A DNA stretch of 40,723 nucleotides from Bacillota bacterium (GTDB lineage Bacteria > Bacillota > Clostridia > Acetivibrionales > DUMC01): assembly GCA_013314855.1 (NCBI GenBank), contig JABUEW010000029.1, positions 1 through 40,723 on the forward strand. The letters are read 5' to 3'. Below, piece by piece: positions 18,601 to 25,588 of this stretch. The stretch's first letter is position 1; every line of letters begins with the position of its first letter. The position numbers and the translations under genes are program-made. The notes under the pieces were generated by a model. The model was not told the DNA's origin and made no database searches. It saw nothing but the letters and a program-made list of their open reading frames with translations.

Positions 18601-19214
18601 GGCTTAATTGTAAAAATAAACATGAAATATTAGAACCTCTGGGAGATGTATATTCACTTTATGAAGTTAATGGCAATTACGGGAAATATAAATTTTATAT
18701 AAACCCGGATAAGAAAGAAAATATTTGGATTGATACAACAGTTGATAAAGCAGGAGATGAAAAATTTTATATATATCCAAATACAATTGATTTTGAATTT
18801 TTAGATGTAAATACAAGAAAAAATGATATATTTTACGGGGAAAACGGGAAAAGAGCAACTCAAAAAAAGAATAGACCATATACGTGGACCGAATGGAAAT
18901 TATTTAAAAAATTTTTTGAATATTTCAATAAAGAAAACTGCAAAACCAGGCTCCAAAATATTATAAGTCTTATGTATTCCAAAATCGAAGAATGGGGAAA
19001 TGAAACTGAAGGCCTGAAACATTTTATGCTTTCGTCCTTTATAAATATTCTTGATTTAAAAGGTGATAAAGATAAGTTAAATGAATTTTCAACGATTTTC
19101 GGTAAGGATAACTGGGATGAACTTGCAAATACACCATCAGAAAATTTTAAGAAAGATTTAATGATGTTTATTGATATGTATGAGTTTTGGCATAAAGCCT
19201 TAAAAAAACTTTAA
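15618..19214 (+). CDS. csx11: Cas10-like large subunit, Csx11 family (type III-C)
   Basis: This 1198-residue protein occupies the Cas10 position and resembles the Csx11 family, the divergent Cas10 of subtype III-C. The N-terminal region aligns with a Cas10 HD domain, but the HD pair reads N-L: ALLFNLGKTH at 25-34. A zinc finger follows: CQVC (about 433-436) and CDQC (about 452-455). In the palm region (about 900-960: YISIMDPTPIMWQFIVPSE, then LPLHIGVIIQDYKKPIYVG) no GGDD or GGDE is found, and none occurs elsewhere in the protein. Both DNA cleavage and cyclic oligoadenylate synthesis therefore look lost, as described for the III-C cyclase domain. The start is GTG 15618 or, better spaced from AGGGGGGTG, GTG 15624. 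It overlaps the preceding gene. Confidence 0.8.
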   Translation: MTVNNLNINNLFNKRIEVIKAEIGALLFNLGKTHIGFWREKKDEITGQKVKYFSIDENCFEREYGYKVFGGYRDYYKERDGISPFEKDLNSANDKLKEVIYKTKLNLNLFDIKEMFLYEIIYGDALPEAKQNKLNNIFFRGCENINSGIDKGVPKKQLNNLWISNAFGSFNEEISFNGDVKRMYFDEKRRSFFSKLGNKLSSFGNGPDNLTYENWTEIRQFILKEIKERYSYLLSDSRFPANDVTLWDQAYMTASLFKASIAAMLLDNNKCQKYETPKNIKWSILGIQYDKLSLINKSLKSHFISWYNENINKCDEEIKRIIEEKYALGNEIYRDETGIYFIVPENISHEKDKELSGLHNDLYMVKENILDVFNKVFADEIYPSIFITRSSRGTMNLAYLIEKSKENFLKPTLPENFCEGILSCSNINYNGICQVCGIKPGKKEDGEDNMILCDQCSDRKESKMVKWFKNPENETIWTGELQDEKGRIALITLKFELQEWLNGDFLNSLIMNDVIHNQVSYKDYLNTIKQLLANMQKRYNQFLLGDKKNLSKIYGFYSENRTVIGEFLNLFDKDGIKLPHDDVVRKIVNIFNEDLQKEDDKRLKELFRNEFFDFLKRNWHFIREKNEENKDDDNYIIYDEKGEFIYKIESKEINFKNPSFKNHYGNNTGWKLVTDIFSFAYLETQINNILLERAVGDRWEILIREKLNTKVDFKNRKIEWDKLSDDDIDFLSGILLQFLIRKNPSPARLRRITETTKEFLDEIKKDLLCFMFEDKDKKEWRIKRIVWHIDNLKDNQKNREYEYKGLEFMTDDFGNVYLISSIEQAIDIIRNIKKEDKREKSEIHKEVHEAIKSENCDWIKDKLSIEPKYKNKNSQYDKHDEKIDGKIELRRENATYKKYLPYISIMDPTPIMWQFIVPSECIPQIIKTVQKRYNECFKYVIGKLPLHIGVIIQDYKKPIYVGLKALRDIKRDIDDFDKIKKEISTTELDTLRNEGLNCKNKHEILEPLGDVYSLYEVNGNYGKYKFYINPDKKENIWIDTTVDKAGDEKFYIYPNTIDFEFLDVNTRKNDIFYGENGKRATQKKNRPYTWTEWKLFKKFFEYFNKENCKTRLQNIISLMYSKIEEWGNETEGLKHFMLSSFINILDLKGDKDKLNEFSTIFGKDNWDELANTPSENFKKDLMMFIDMYEFWHKALKKL

Positions 19215-19228
19215 GGGGGAATATATGT

Positions 19229-20308
19229 ATGGAGAATTTAAAAATCTATGCTATAGCTTCCGACCCAATATATATTGGAACGGGAGGATATACAATAGGA
19301 AGAGTTGATAATACAATAGTAAGGGATCCAACTACCCAAATACCCAAAATTCCTGGCTCAAGTTTTGCTGGAACTATGAGATTCTATATGGCATTAGTAC
19401 TTCAATCGGCTTTTAAAGACGATTATAAAAAGGATTTAAAAAACAGAAAAGATAAGAAAATGGAAGAATTGTTAAACGAAGGGCAAAACATTCAGAATTG
19501 GATGAAATATGAAGGCAATAGATATGCTTTGATGAAATGTGCAGGACAGGATGATAACCCAAATGAATATTATGAAAATTATCAAGAAATTGAAAAAATA
19601 GACGAAGTTAATTCCGGACACTGCGGCCATTGTATTGTTTGTCAAACTTTTGGATATTCTAAAAACAAAAGATCAAGATCACAGCAGGGCATCGCTTTCT
19701 TCTCCGACCTTAATATACTGTTTTTCCCGGTTTACACGAGATTTGGTGTTAAGTGGATTACATCTCCACAGGTATTAGAATTTGCTGGAATTGAGTTTAA
19801 AGATGTAGATTCAGGTAATGGTGAAGAGGTCATTATGGTAGTAGAAAATGTACAAAAAAACGACACTGAAACAAAAACTATAAACCTGGGATGGATTAAT
19901 TTACCCTATAAAACAAATAAAATTGAAACATTACCTTTGAAAGGTTTAGATCAATATATTGAAAAACATATTACAAATAATTCAGTAATAGTTCCCGACA
20001 GTCTTATATCCCACATAATTAACTCTAATCTTGAAGTGAGAACTTCTGTTTCGATAAATCCTCTTACGGGAGCTGCACGAGAAAGTGCATTATTTACTTC
20101 AGAAGCTATACCAAGAGGTACGGTTTTTTATGGAGAAATAAGGCTTATAGACAGACCATTGGCGAAGGATATGATCAATTTGTGTGATATAAAAGAAGCA
20201 TTAGAGTTGTCTTCAAAATACTATGAGAGCTTTGGAATAGGAGGAATGACAACAAGAGGTTTTGGACGTATAAAAATGTTTATAAGCAGTGATGATAATA
20301 AACAATAA
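19229..20308 (+). CDS. cmr4: Cmr4-like backbone subunit, RNA-cleaving
   Basis: This 359-residue Cas7-group RAMP forms the repeated backbone of Cmr complexes. The opening YIGTGGYTIGRVDNTIVRD carries D27 at the position of the Asp that cuts target RNA at 6-nt steps in Cmr4. It is followed by KIPGSSFAGTMRF (RAMP loop), a CGHC-xx-C cluster (GHCGHCIVCQTFG) and TRFGVKWITSP. The C-terminal glycine loop is GIGGMTTRGFGRIKM. The catalytic Asp is kept although the Cas10 partner has lost its motifs, so RNA cleavage is the likeliest remaining activity of the complex. It begins 14 nt after csx11 and precedes cmr5. Confidence 0.88.
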   Translation: MENLKIYAIASDPIYIGTGGYTIGRVDNTIVRDPTTQIPKIPGSSFAGTMRFYMALVLQSAFKDDYKKDLKNRKDKKMEELLNEGQNIQNWMKYEGNRYALMKCAGQDDNPNEYYENYQEIEKIDEVNSGHCGHCIVCQTFGYSKNKRSRSQQGIAFFSDLNILFFPVYTRFGVKWITSPQVLEFAGIEFKDVDSGNGEEVIMVVENVQKNDTETKTINLGWINLPYKTNKIETLPLKGLDQYIEKHITNNSVIVPDSLISHIINSNLEVRTSVSINPLTGAARESALFTSEAIPRGTVFYGEIRLIDRPLAKDMINLCDIKEALELSSKYYESFGIGGMTTRGFGRIKMFISSDDNKQ

Positions 20309-20321
20309 GGGGGGACAGCAG

Positions 20322-20726
20322 ATGTCAATGGTAAAGAATCTTGATTCGGAGCTTAATAAATTAGGGTATAAAATATATAAAGATATAAAAGATGAAAGTA
20401 ATAAGTCTACAAGAAAAAATTTAGCAAATCATGTAGATAAAGCTTTGGGAGTTTTAACAAACGACGGGGTATATGCTTACTATGTATTTTGCTTAAGCAA
20501 AGACAAAGAAGATAATAAAAATAAATATAGTAAAATTTTTATTGAAAATCCTGTTAATATAATAAAATCTTTTTTGCCTTCAAACTATAAAAACTTAAAG
20601 GATGAACAATTTTTCCAAGAATTGTCAAAAAACTTACATGACCTCTTATTCTTTAGAGATTTATTAGAAAAAGCTTTGATTTATGCAAGGTATCATCTTA
20701 AGACACTAGGTGATGAACATGAGTAA
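20322..20726 (+). CDS. cmr5: Cmr5-like small subunit
   Basis: This 134-residue, mainly helical protein sits between cmr4 and the last RAMP gene, the normal place of the Cas11-group subunit in Cmr operons. LANHVDKALGVLTNDGVYAYYVFCLS and the C-terminal HLKTLGDEHE-type helix fit Cmr5. The start is ATG 20322, preceded by AAGGGGGG at 20307-20314; a frame-open extension back to 20289 has no role because it overlaps cmr4. The stop overlaps the next gene start. Confidence 0.75.
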   Translation: MSMVKNLDSELNKLGYKIYKDIKDESNKSTRKNLANHVDKALGVLTNDGVYAYYVFCLSKDKEDNKNKYSKIFIENPVNIIKSFLPSNYKNLKDEQFFQELSKNLHDLLFFRDLLEKALIYARYHLKTLGDEHE

Positions 20727-21579
20727 TATTAAATGGCTGGAATTAACCTTTATTCAGCTTACACCAATTCACATTGGAAAATATAATTATGGAGTTATTT
20801 CCGAAAGCAGAATTTTTATTCCTGGTTATACAATGTGGGGAGCATTGGTAAATGCATATAGTTTGAAAAACGGGGCAACTGAAGAAGTTTATAATGATGC
20901 AGAGAAAAAATTCGAGTACATTTCATGTTTTTACCCGGTTTTTGATAATAATATATTTTTACCCGAATTCTGCAAAGGAAAACTGTATTATATAGATCAT
21001 GCTAATGAAAAAAGATATACTGAAGCGGAGTTGAGAGCAAAACTGACTGATACATATATATCTACAGCAATTATGCCTATTACAAGGACTAGCAAAGACG
21101 AATCTCTTCACGAAATTGAAGTTATCCTTAATAAAAGTAAAGATAATAAAGATAATGTTAAGAATCTTAATTGGAAGGGAGTAATAGGATTATCTGATGT
21201 TAGTTATGAAAAATTTTTACATGAAGGTTTAGAAATATTTGTTGGTGGAGATGTAAGATATGGACTTGGGAGATTAAGATTAGAATCAAAGAAAGATATT
21301 GGAGAAAACGAACTTGAAATGTGGCAGATAAATAAGGATGGATATTTCAGAAATATTGACAATTCAATAGTAAATTATATAGATGTTTGTGGAGTTGACT
21401 TATTAAAAGGAAGGATAGAAGCTTTTATACAACTAGAATATACAACGGCTATCCCTCAAAAAATTAAAAATAAAGACGAAGACGGATTTAATTTATGTTT
21501 TGTTCCCGGAAGCATAGTAGCATTAAGAGATGATAAGCGGCTTAAGCTTAAAAGAGGAGTTTTCAAAAGAGAGTTATAA
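20719..21579 (+). CDS. Cas5-group RAMP protein, Cmr3 position
   Basis: This protein of about 286 residues is the last gene of the type III-C operon. The opening LTFIQLTPIHIGKYNYG and FIPGYTMWGALVNAY are a RAMP start and the first loop-helix; GGDVRYGLGRLRLES is the glycine-rich loop. By elimination it fills the Cas5/Cmr3 place that holds the crRNA 5' handle. The C-terminal part, ending GSIVALRDDKRLKLKRGVF, also recalls Csx10-type proteins, so the family name is left open. AGGTGAT at 20708-20714 favours ATG 20719 over ATG 20713. No Csm6, Csx1 or other cyclic-nucleotide effector follows, consistent with an inactive Cas10 cyclase. Confidence 0.65.
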   Translation: MSNIKWLELTFIQLTPIHIGKYNYGVISESRIFIPGYTMWGALVNAYSLKNGATEEVYNDAEKKFEYISCFYPVFDNNIFLPEFCKGKLYYIDHANEKRYTEAELRAKLTDTYISTAIMPITRTSKDESLHEIEVILNKSKDNKDNVKNLNWKGVIGLSDVSYEKFLHEGLEIFVGGDVRYGLGRLRLESKKDIGENELEMWQINKDGYFRNIDNSIVNYIDVCGVDLLKGRIEAFIQLEYTTAIPQKIKNKDEDGFNLCFVPGSIVALRDDKRLKLKRGVFKREL

Positions 21580-21663
21580 ATAATTCATAAATATTTTTGT
21601 TAACTTCAAAAAGAGCATAACAATGCGTATTTTCCTATAAGAAGAATACATTAAAAATAATTT

Positions 21664-21696
21664 GTAAATACACATTCTTTGGTAAATGCACATTCT
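21664..21696. repeat. Two direct repeats with an 18-bp period
   Basis: GTAAATACACATTCT (21664-21678) and GTAAATGCACATTCT (21682-21696) differ at one base and are 18 bp apart start to start. They lie between the type III operon and the effector-binding gene at 21846 and could be a regulator site. No function is proven. Confidence 0.5.
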
Positions 21697-21721
21697 ATTG
21701 ATGAATATTGCCAGTTTTTAT

Positions 21722-21760
21722 GCGTATTCCGGCTTATTCGGATGCTGCCGAAATATACGC
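21722..21760. other. Imperfect hairpin downstream of the type III operon
   Basis: GCGTAT (21722-21727) pairs with ATACGC (21755-21760), and inside it CGGC (21730-21733) pairs with GCCG (21747-21750). No U-tract follows, so it is only a weak terminator candidate for the type III operon. Confidence 0.35.
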
Positions 21761-21781
21761 TCTCCAAAAATATTTCCAATT

Positions 21782-21815
21782 TGACATACTGTTGTCATAT
21801 TTGGTAAGGTATAAT
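21782..21815 (+). promoter_or_regulatory. Promoter and operator candidate for the GyrI-like gene
   Basis: TGACA (21782-21786) and TGTCA (21793-21797) form an inverted repeat, and TATAAT lies at 21810-21815. The TTGACA at 21781-21786 is 23 nt from the -10, too far for an ordinary promoter, so a bound regulator may be needed. Established knowledge: overlong spacers with a dyad between -35 and -10 are typical of MerR-family control. Confidence 0.4.
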
Positions 21816-21845
21816 AAAAACAAATTGAAAGGGGGATGGATATAA

Positions 21846-22322
21846 ATGGAACCTGTTATTGTAGAGAAAAGTCAAATAATTGTCGCAGGCATAAGTGGTG
21901 ACGGCAATAAGACATATGATCTGTGGAAGAGATTTTCGGAAAAGGACGGCAGAATCCCGCATTCAAACAAGGTGAATGACGACGGCTATGAAATCCGCAT
22001 GTATCATGAAAATGGCAAATGTGATTGTTTTGTCGGCGTAGCAGTCGCAAATGCTAAAGTGACGGATGATTATGAACTATATAACATTCCGGCAGGTAAA
22101 TACGTGATATTTGATATATACCCGTCGAAAGGGTGGGATAGTTCTAATGAAGAGATGAACGCATGGCTAAAAGAGAATGCGAACAAATATACACAGATAC
22201 GTGATGAAAAAACGGGGGCGTATTTTGTTATTGAATATTATGGCGCACGTTTCAAGGGTATTGATAATCCTGACTCGGTGGTGGAGATGTGGATTCCACT
22301 TAAGGCTAAGGCTGGGGAATAG
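21846..22322 (+). CDS. GyrI-like / AraC effector-binding domain protein
   Basis: This 158-residue protein is a lone effector-binding (GyrI-like, BmrR C-terminal) domain without a DNA-binding part. The family signature is visible in the YELYNIPAGKYVIFDIYPSKG segment and the closing FVIEYYGARFKGIDNPDSVVEMWIPLK, where an acidic residue lines the ligand pocket and the chain ends in EMWIP. Stand-alone members bind small, often cationic, hydrophobic molecules and are thought to act as sensors or sequestering proteins. AAAGGGGGATGG precedes ATG 21846. It is not part of the CRISPR operon: a 266-nt gap with repeats and a promoter-like site separates them. Confidence 0.8.
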   Translation: MEPVIVEKSQIIVAGISGDGNKTYDLWKRFSEKDGRIPHSNKVNDDGYEIRMYHENGKCDCFVGVAVANAKVTDDYELYNIPAGKYVIFDIYPSKGWDSSNEEMNAWLKENANKYTQIRDEKTGAYFVIEYYGARFKGIDNPDSVVEMWIPLKAKAGE

Positions 22323-22343
22323 AAAGAAAGCAATCAATTCTTT

Positions 22344-22821
22344 CTAACCCAAAATCCTGTGTACGTAATTATTACGTTCACGAAGCCCGATGTCAATACG
22401 GTTGGTAATAATAGCATCAACACCCAAATTAAGCATATGTCTTATTTTAACCGGATCATCAACAATCCATGAAAATACTTTTAGGCCCAAACGACGGCAG
22501 TTTTCAACATAGTGCTCATCAACTAAAAGCACACACTTCTTCAAGCGTTGGGATGGTTACTCCTTTATATTGACTGCTGAATTTGTAAGAGTAATCATAT
22601 TGCCGCAGTTGTTTTAGCGTCATTTGATCTACTCGGCCTTTCCCATTACCGGTATCATCGATGGTTTCATCGTGTATGGCTACAATAATACCGTCAGCGG
22701 AGCGGTTCACATCCAATTCGATTCCATCCGCTCCCATTGAAATAGCAAGTTCGAATGCAGGCATAGTATTGCGTGGCGCATATGCATCCGTCCCCATATG
22801 GCCTAAAATCAATGTATACAT
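22344..22821 (-). pseudogene. Glycerophosphodiester phosphodiesterase, internal deletion
   Basis: Two minus-strand pieces belong to one GDPD gene. The N-terminal piece (22519-22821) has LILGHMGTDAYAPRNTMPAF, GADGIELDVNRSADGIIVAIHD and IPTLEEV. The C-terminal piece (22344-22544) has GLKVFSWIVDDPVKIRHMLNLGVDAIITNR. Family members are about 240 residues; roughly the 100 between IPTLEEV and the KVFSW strand are gone, and the join shifts the frame so that translation ends at TGA soon after. The usual HRG metal motif is HMG here. The enzyme would hydrolyse glycerophosphodiesters to glycerol-3-phosphate. It follows a permease remnant on the same strand, so the two were probably one uptake operon. 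Confidence 0.85.
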
Positions 22822-22880
22822 TGGTTAACTCACATCCCCTCTTCATTTATTTTCCTTTATTCAGTTCCTTTATTTATTCT

Positions 22881-23220
22881 TTATGCCTTAATTGCTCCAA
22901 TCATAACTCCCTTGATAAAATGCTTTTGAACAAAAGGATAAACCATAACGATTGGTAAAATGGTAAGTATTACTACGGAATATTTTAACTGGCAGACCTG
23001 TAAACTTCGCCCTATTCCCAATTGCGCCCTATTCCCAATTGTGTATCACCTGCAAGAATCTCCGAATCCTGAATGAGTATTTTCATTAAAAACAACTGCA
23101 AAGGTTGGAGCTTAACATCCGGCAAAAAAATCATTGCATTGAAGTAGCTATTCCAATATCCTACAGCATAGAAAAGGCTCATGACCATAATAATAGGCTG
23201 ATAACCTTAATTCCCATGTA
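22881..23220 (-). pseudogene. Sugar ABC transporter permease remnant (3' part)
   Basis: Read on the minus strand, this encodes the C-terminal third of an AraQ/LplC-type permease: SLFYAVGYWNSYFNAMIFLPD, LQPLQLFLMKILIQ, then after a frame break YSVVILTILPIVMVYPF and HFIKGVMIGAIKA before the stop at 22881-22883. The N-terminal membrane segments are absent. The frame is broken at the 17-bp tandem duplication at 23008-23041. The protein end resembles that of the intact permease at 29292-30176, so it may be the relic of a related transporter. Confidence 0.85.
23008..23041. repeat. 17-bp tandem duplication
   Basis: CGCCCTATTCCCAATTG occurs at 23008-23024 and again at 23025-23041 with no gap. As 17 is not a multiple of three, it shifts the frame of the permease remnant that it lies in. 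Confidence 0.95.
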
Positions 23221-23228
23221 AATTATAA

Positions 23229-23753
23229 CTATGATTTATTAAAAGCCTTCTGGAACTACCGAAATTGCACCTTATTCCGGATAAAGGGTTTTACAGCAAA
23301 AAGAACGTTGATGAGCTGCTGGCAGCAAGAGATAAGTTTACTATTGCCGTATCGATCCGGAATAAGTGGGTTCAGGAGGTTATTGATGAAATACGTGATG
23401 ACATCTACGGCCCTGATGGATACCGGAAACTAGATGGGGAGATCCTTTACGTTTATACCAGGCTGCATTGGTGGGGCAAAGAGAATAGGCGGTGTTATCT
23501 GCATCTATACTACAATGCCCATTTGGCTGCAGAAAGCTTTGACGGCTTTACTGAGGAACTGCTAAATTACAAGGAAGAACTGGAGACCGGCAATATTGTG
23601 AAAGAACATGAAGATGCCCACAAGACATTCTTTACCATCAAGGAAACACCTGTGCGAGGTATAAAAGTCAGCTATAACGCAGATATTCTTAATGGCTTTT
23701 CCTACCATTTTATTATCATCATCCTTAATAATTCCCGGCAAGTTGTACAATAA
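23229..23753 (+). pseudogene. Transposase fragment, IS4/IS1634-like DDE type
   Basis: An open stretch of about 160 residues without a normal start reads IPDKGFYSKKNVDELLAARD, then FTIAVSIRNKWV and RRCYLHLYYNAHLAAESF. The aspartate followed by GFYS and a helix is the second catalytic Asp region of IS4/IS1634-type transposases. The N-terminal DDE part and the C-terminal end are missing. A possible N-terminal fragment of a similar transposase lies at 25440-25588 on the same strand, in the reverse order expected of one gene, so there may have been two copies with the MFS gene between. Confidence 0.7.
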
Positions 23754-23784
23754 TTTTGGCTAATGCCAGGTGTATTTCCAATTT

Positions 23785-25071
23785 TCATATTGATGAGGAT
23801 GTATAACGCCAATTGTTATCCCCCCTGATTTCGGCCGGGAAAAACATTGTTCCTATGGCTCCGAGAAGAGCTACCGCCGAAGCCAGGAAGAATGAATGAG
23901 AAAAGGAGCCCGTTATTTCCGATATGGCTCCGCCGACAACGGGGCCTAAAGCTTGTCCGATTCCAAAGAAAAGCGTGATAAAGCCCAGTGCTGCAGGGGC
24001 AAGTTTTGCTCCCAGCATGTCACCGCAGGCAGCCGACATAATTGCAGGTATGCTCCAGGCCGAAAGCCCGAAAAGTATGGCGGAAACCAGAAAATATATA
24101 TGGGAATTGCCTATTCCAAATAAAGCAAAAGCCACGGTGTGGATAAGGAATAATACGATAAGGGTATTTTTACGCCCTATTCTATCCGATACGGCACCCC
24201 AGATTATTCCGCATAATAGGCTGAACCATCCCATTGTCATAAAAAGCTTGCCGGATTCCCCTACGGTATATCCGTAATCACTTGCCAGGGATTTTACAAA
24301 GAAAGTCATATAAATTATGTAGGAAAAGCCAAAAGCACTATAAATAAGGCCAAAGCACCATACCCGGGCAGACAGGTAAACCTGTTTCCACAGGCAGGAT
24401 GAGCCTGAAGTCTGTGTCGCCGGTTGGTGGTCTCCATTCTTCTGTACATAACTCAATTCCATATCGGAAGGGTTGTTTCGTATTATCAAATATACGCCTA
24501 TAGCAAGTATTACTGTTATCCCACCGAAGATAAACCAGGCAATATGCCAGGCATCATCTCCGTAATTGGAAATAATCCAGGGGACGAATAAACCTGTAAA
24601 GATAAGCCCGACGGATGAACCGGACACGGCAATGCCTGAAGCAAAGCCACGCTTTCTTTTTGAAAACCAGGCTGCCCATAATCCCATAATTGCTATATTT
24701 GCGGCACCACTGCCTAGTCCTGTCATTCCCCGCCAAATTGCCGCTGAAAGAAAAGTATTTGTAAAACCGGTGCAAATCATACCTATGCCGGCTAAAAGCA
24801 AACCTATGGCAGCAACTAGTCTTATTCCGAAATAGGCCGACAGTGCACCGCCGATTATTGCAAAGGCAAGGTATCCTGCCAGATTTGCGGTTGCAAGCAA
24901 TCCTGCATGGCTGTTATCCAGGTTTAAATCCACCTGCATCGATGGAAGCAGCATTGAATAACCGTAACGGGCCAGTCCCAGTGCACCGAAAACGGCTAAT
25001 ACTCCTGTAATAAGCATAACCCAGCTATAATGTGAATAATTTGCTTTTATTTTACCCACCATGTTCGACAC
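23785..25071 (-). CDS. MFS transporter (YbfB/YjiJ-like)
   Basis: This 428-residue membrane protein has about 12 hydrophobic segments and the major facilitator signatures: LGLARYGYSMLLPSMQ in segment 1, and GAVSDRIGRKNTL in the loop after segment 8. The substrate is unknown; relatives move organic anions or drugs. The length is normal and the gene is intact. A perfect palindrome at 25098-25123 covers its probable -10, so it is likely to be repressed. It is flanked on both sides by transposase remnants, which suggests acquisition or rearrangement. Confidence 0.88.
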   Translation of the reverse strand: MSNMVGKIKANYSHYSWVMLITGVLAVFGALGLARYGYSMLLPSMQVDLNLDNSHAGLLATANLAGYLAFAIIGGALSAYFGIRLVAAIGLLLAGIGMICTGFTNTFLSAAIWRGMTGLGSGAANIAIMGLWAAWFSKRKRGFASGIAVSGSSVGLIFTGLFVPWIISNYGDDAWHIAWFIFGGITVILAIGVYLIIRNNPSDMELSYVQKNGDHQPATQTSGSSCLWKQVYLSARVWCFGLIYSAFGFSYIIYMTFFVKSLASDYGYTVGESGKLFMTMGWFSLLCGIIWGAVSDRIGRKNTLIVLFLIHTVAFALFGIGNSHIYFLVSAILFGLSAWSIPAIMSAACGDMLGAKLAPAALGFITLFFGIGQALGPVVGGAISEITGSFSHSFFLASAVALLGAIGTMFFPAEIRGDNNWRYTSSSI

Positions 25072-25097
25072 CTCTAATATTTTAATTAGTGCAAGTT

Positions 25098-25123
25098 TTA
25101 ATGATAATATATTATATCATTAA
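25098..25123 (-). promoter_or_regulatory. Palindromic operator over the MFS promoter
   Basis: TTAATGATA (25098-25106) and TATCATTAA (25115-25123) are perfect 9-bp inverted arms around 8 AT bases. Read on the minus strand, TATAAT (25116-25111) sits within the palindrome, 40 nt before the MFS start at 25071. A dimeric repressor binding here would block the promoter. No regulator gene lies next to it. Confidence 0.6.
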
Positions 25124-25134
25124 TAGTAGATATA

Positions 25135-25317
25135 AAGGGGGCAAATCGGAAATCCTGAAACATTATCAAATGACAAATTTAAAGAAATGCTTGAACTTAA
25201 CGGAATTATTACACTGTCGCAAATATCAAGAGCTTTTTTAATAAGTGTAACTGGTCAATCAGGGATTAATCCTCCCGTAAGACTGCCTATGATCAATGTT
25301 ATTGCCTTAAGGGAATA
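25135..25317 (+). pseudogene. Unrecognised open remnant
   Basis: An open frame with no start reads NPETLSNDKFKEMLELNGI, then TLSQISRAFLISVTGQSG and ends VIALRE. It follows an in-frame stop and has no ribosome site. I do not recognise the family. It may be the tail of a gene lost by rearrangement near the transposase remnants. A 6-bp hairpin ATTGCC/GGCAAT lies near 25370-25390. Otherwise the 25072-25439 gap holds only the MFS operator. Confidence 0.3.
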
Positions 25318-25439
25318 AAAAAGAAACCAGCAACAAAAAAAGGATTCTTAAAAATCGAGAGAGAAAATATTGCCAAATCAGGCAATTTATCTTAGGCCTA
25401 TTAACTAATATGTGTTAATGTAATAATAATAAACAAACA

Positions 25440-25588
25440 GTGGAGGGCATGCAAGTGGCAATAAATGTACAACCTGAAACCAAGGTATGTATTGACAGAG
25501 CCTTGCCGCTCCTTAAAGGGATATGTAATAAGATCGGGCTTGCCGAATTGATTGACGAAAAGTTGGATTCTCAAACCGAACTATACTA
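25440..25588 (+). pseudogene. Transposase N-terminal fragment
   Basis: Behind GGAGGG (25442-25447) a frame opens at ATG 25449 or GTG 25455 and reads VCIDRALPLLKGICNKIGLAELIDEKL. This looks like the start of an IS1634/IS4-type transposase. The similarity ends where the frame runs into the 3' end of the AraC-type gene on the other strand, so the gene is cut off after about 45 residues. The family call is tentative. Confidence 0.45.

Noticed and set aside
20289-20321. Upstream extension of the cmr5 frame
   Set aside because: It lies inside cmr4 and before the clear AAGGGGGG ribosome site; the start at 20322 is better.
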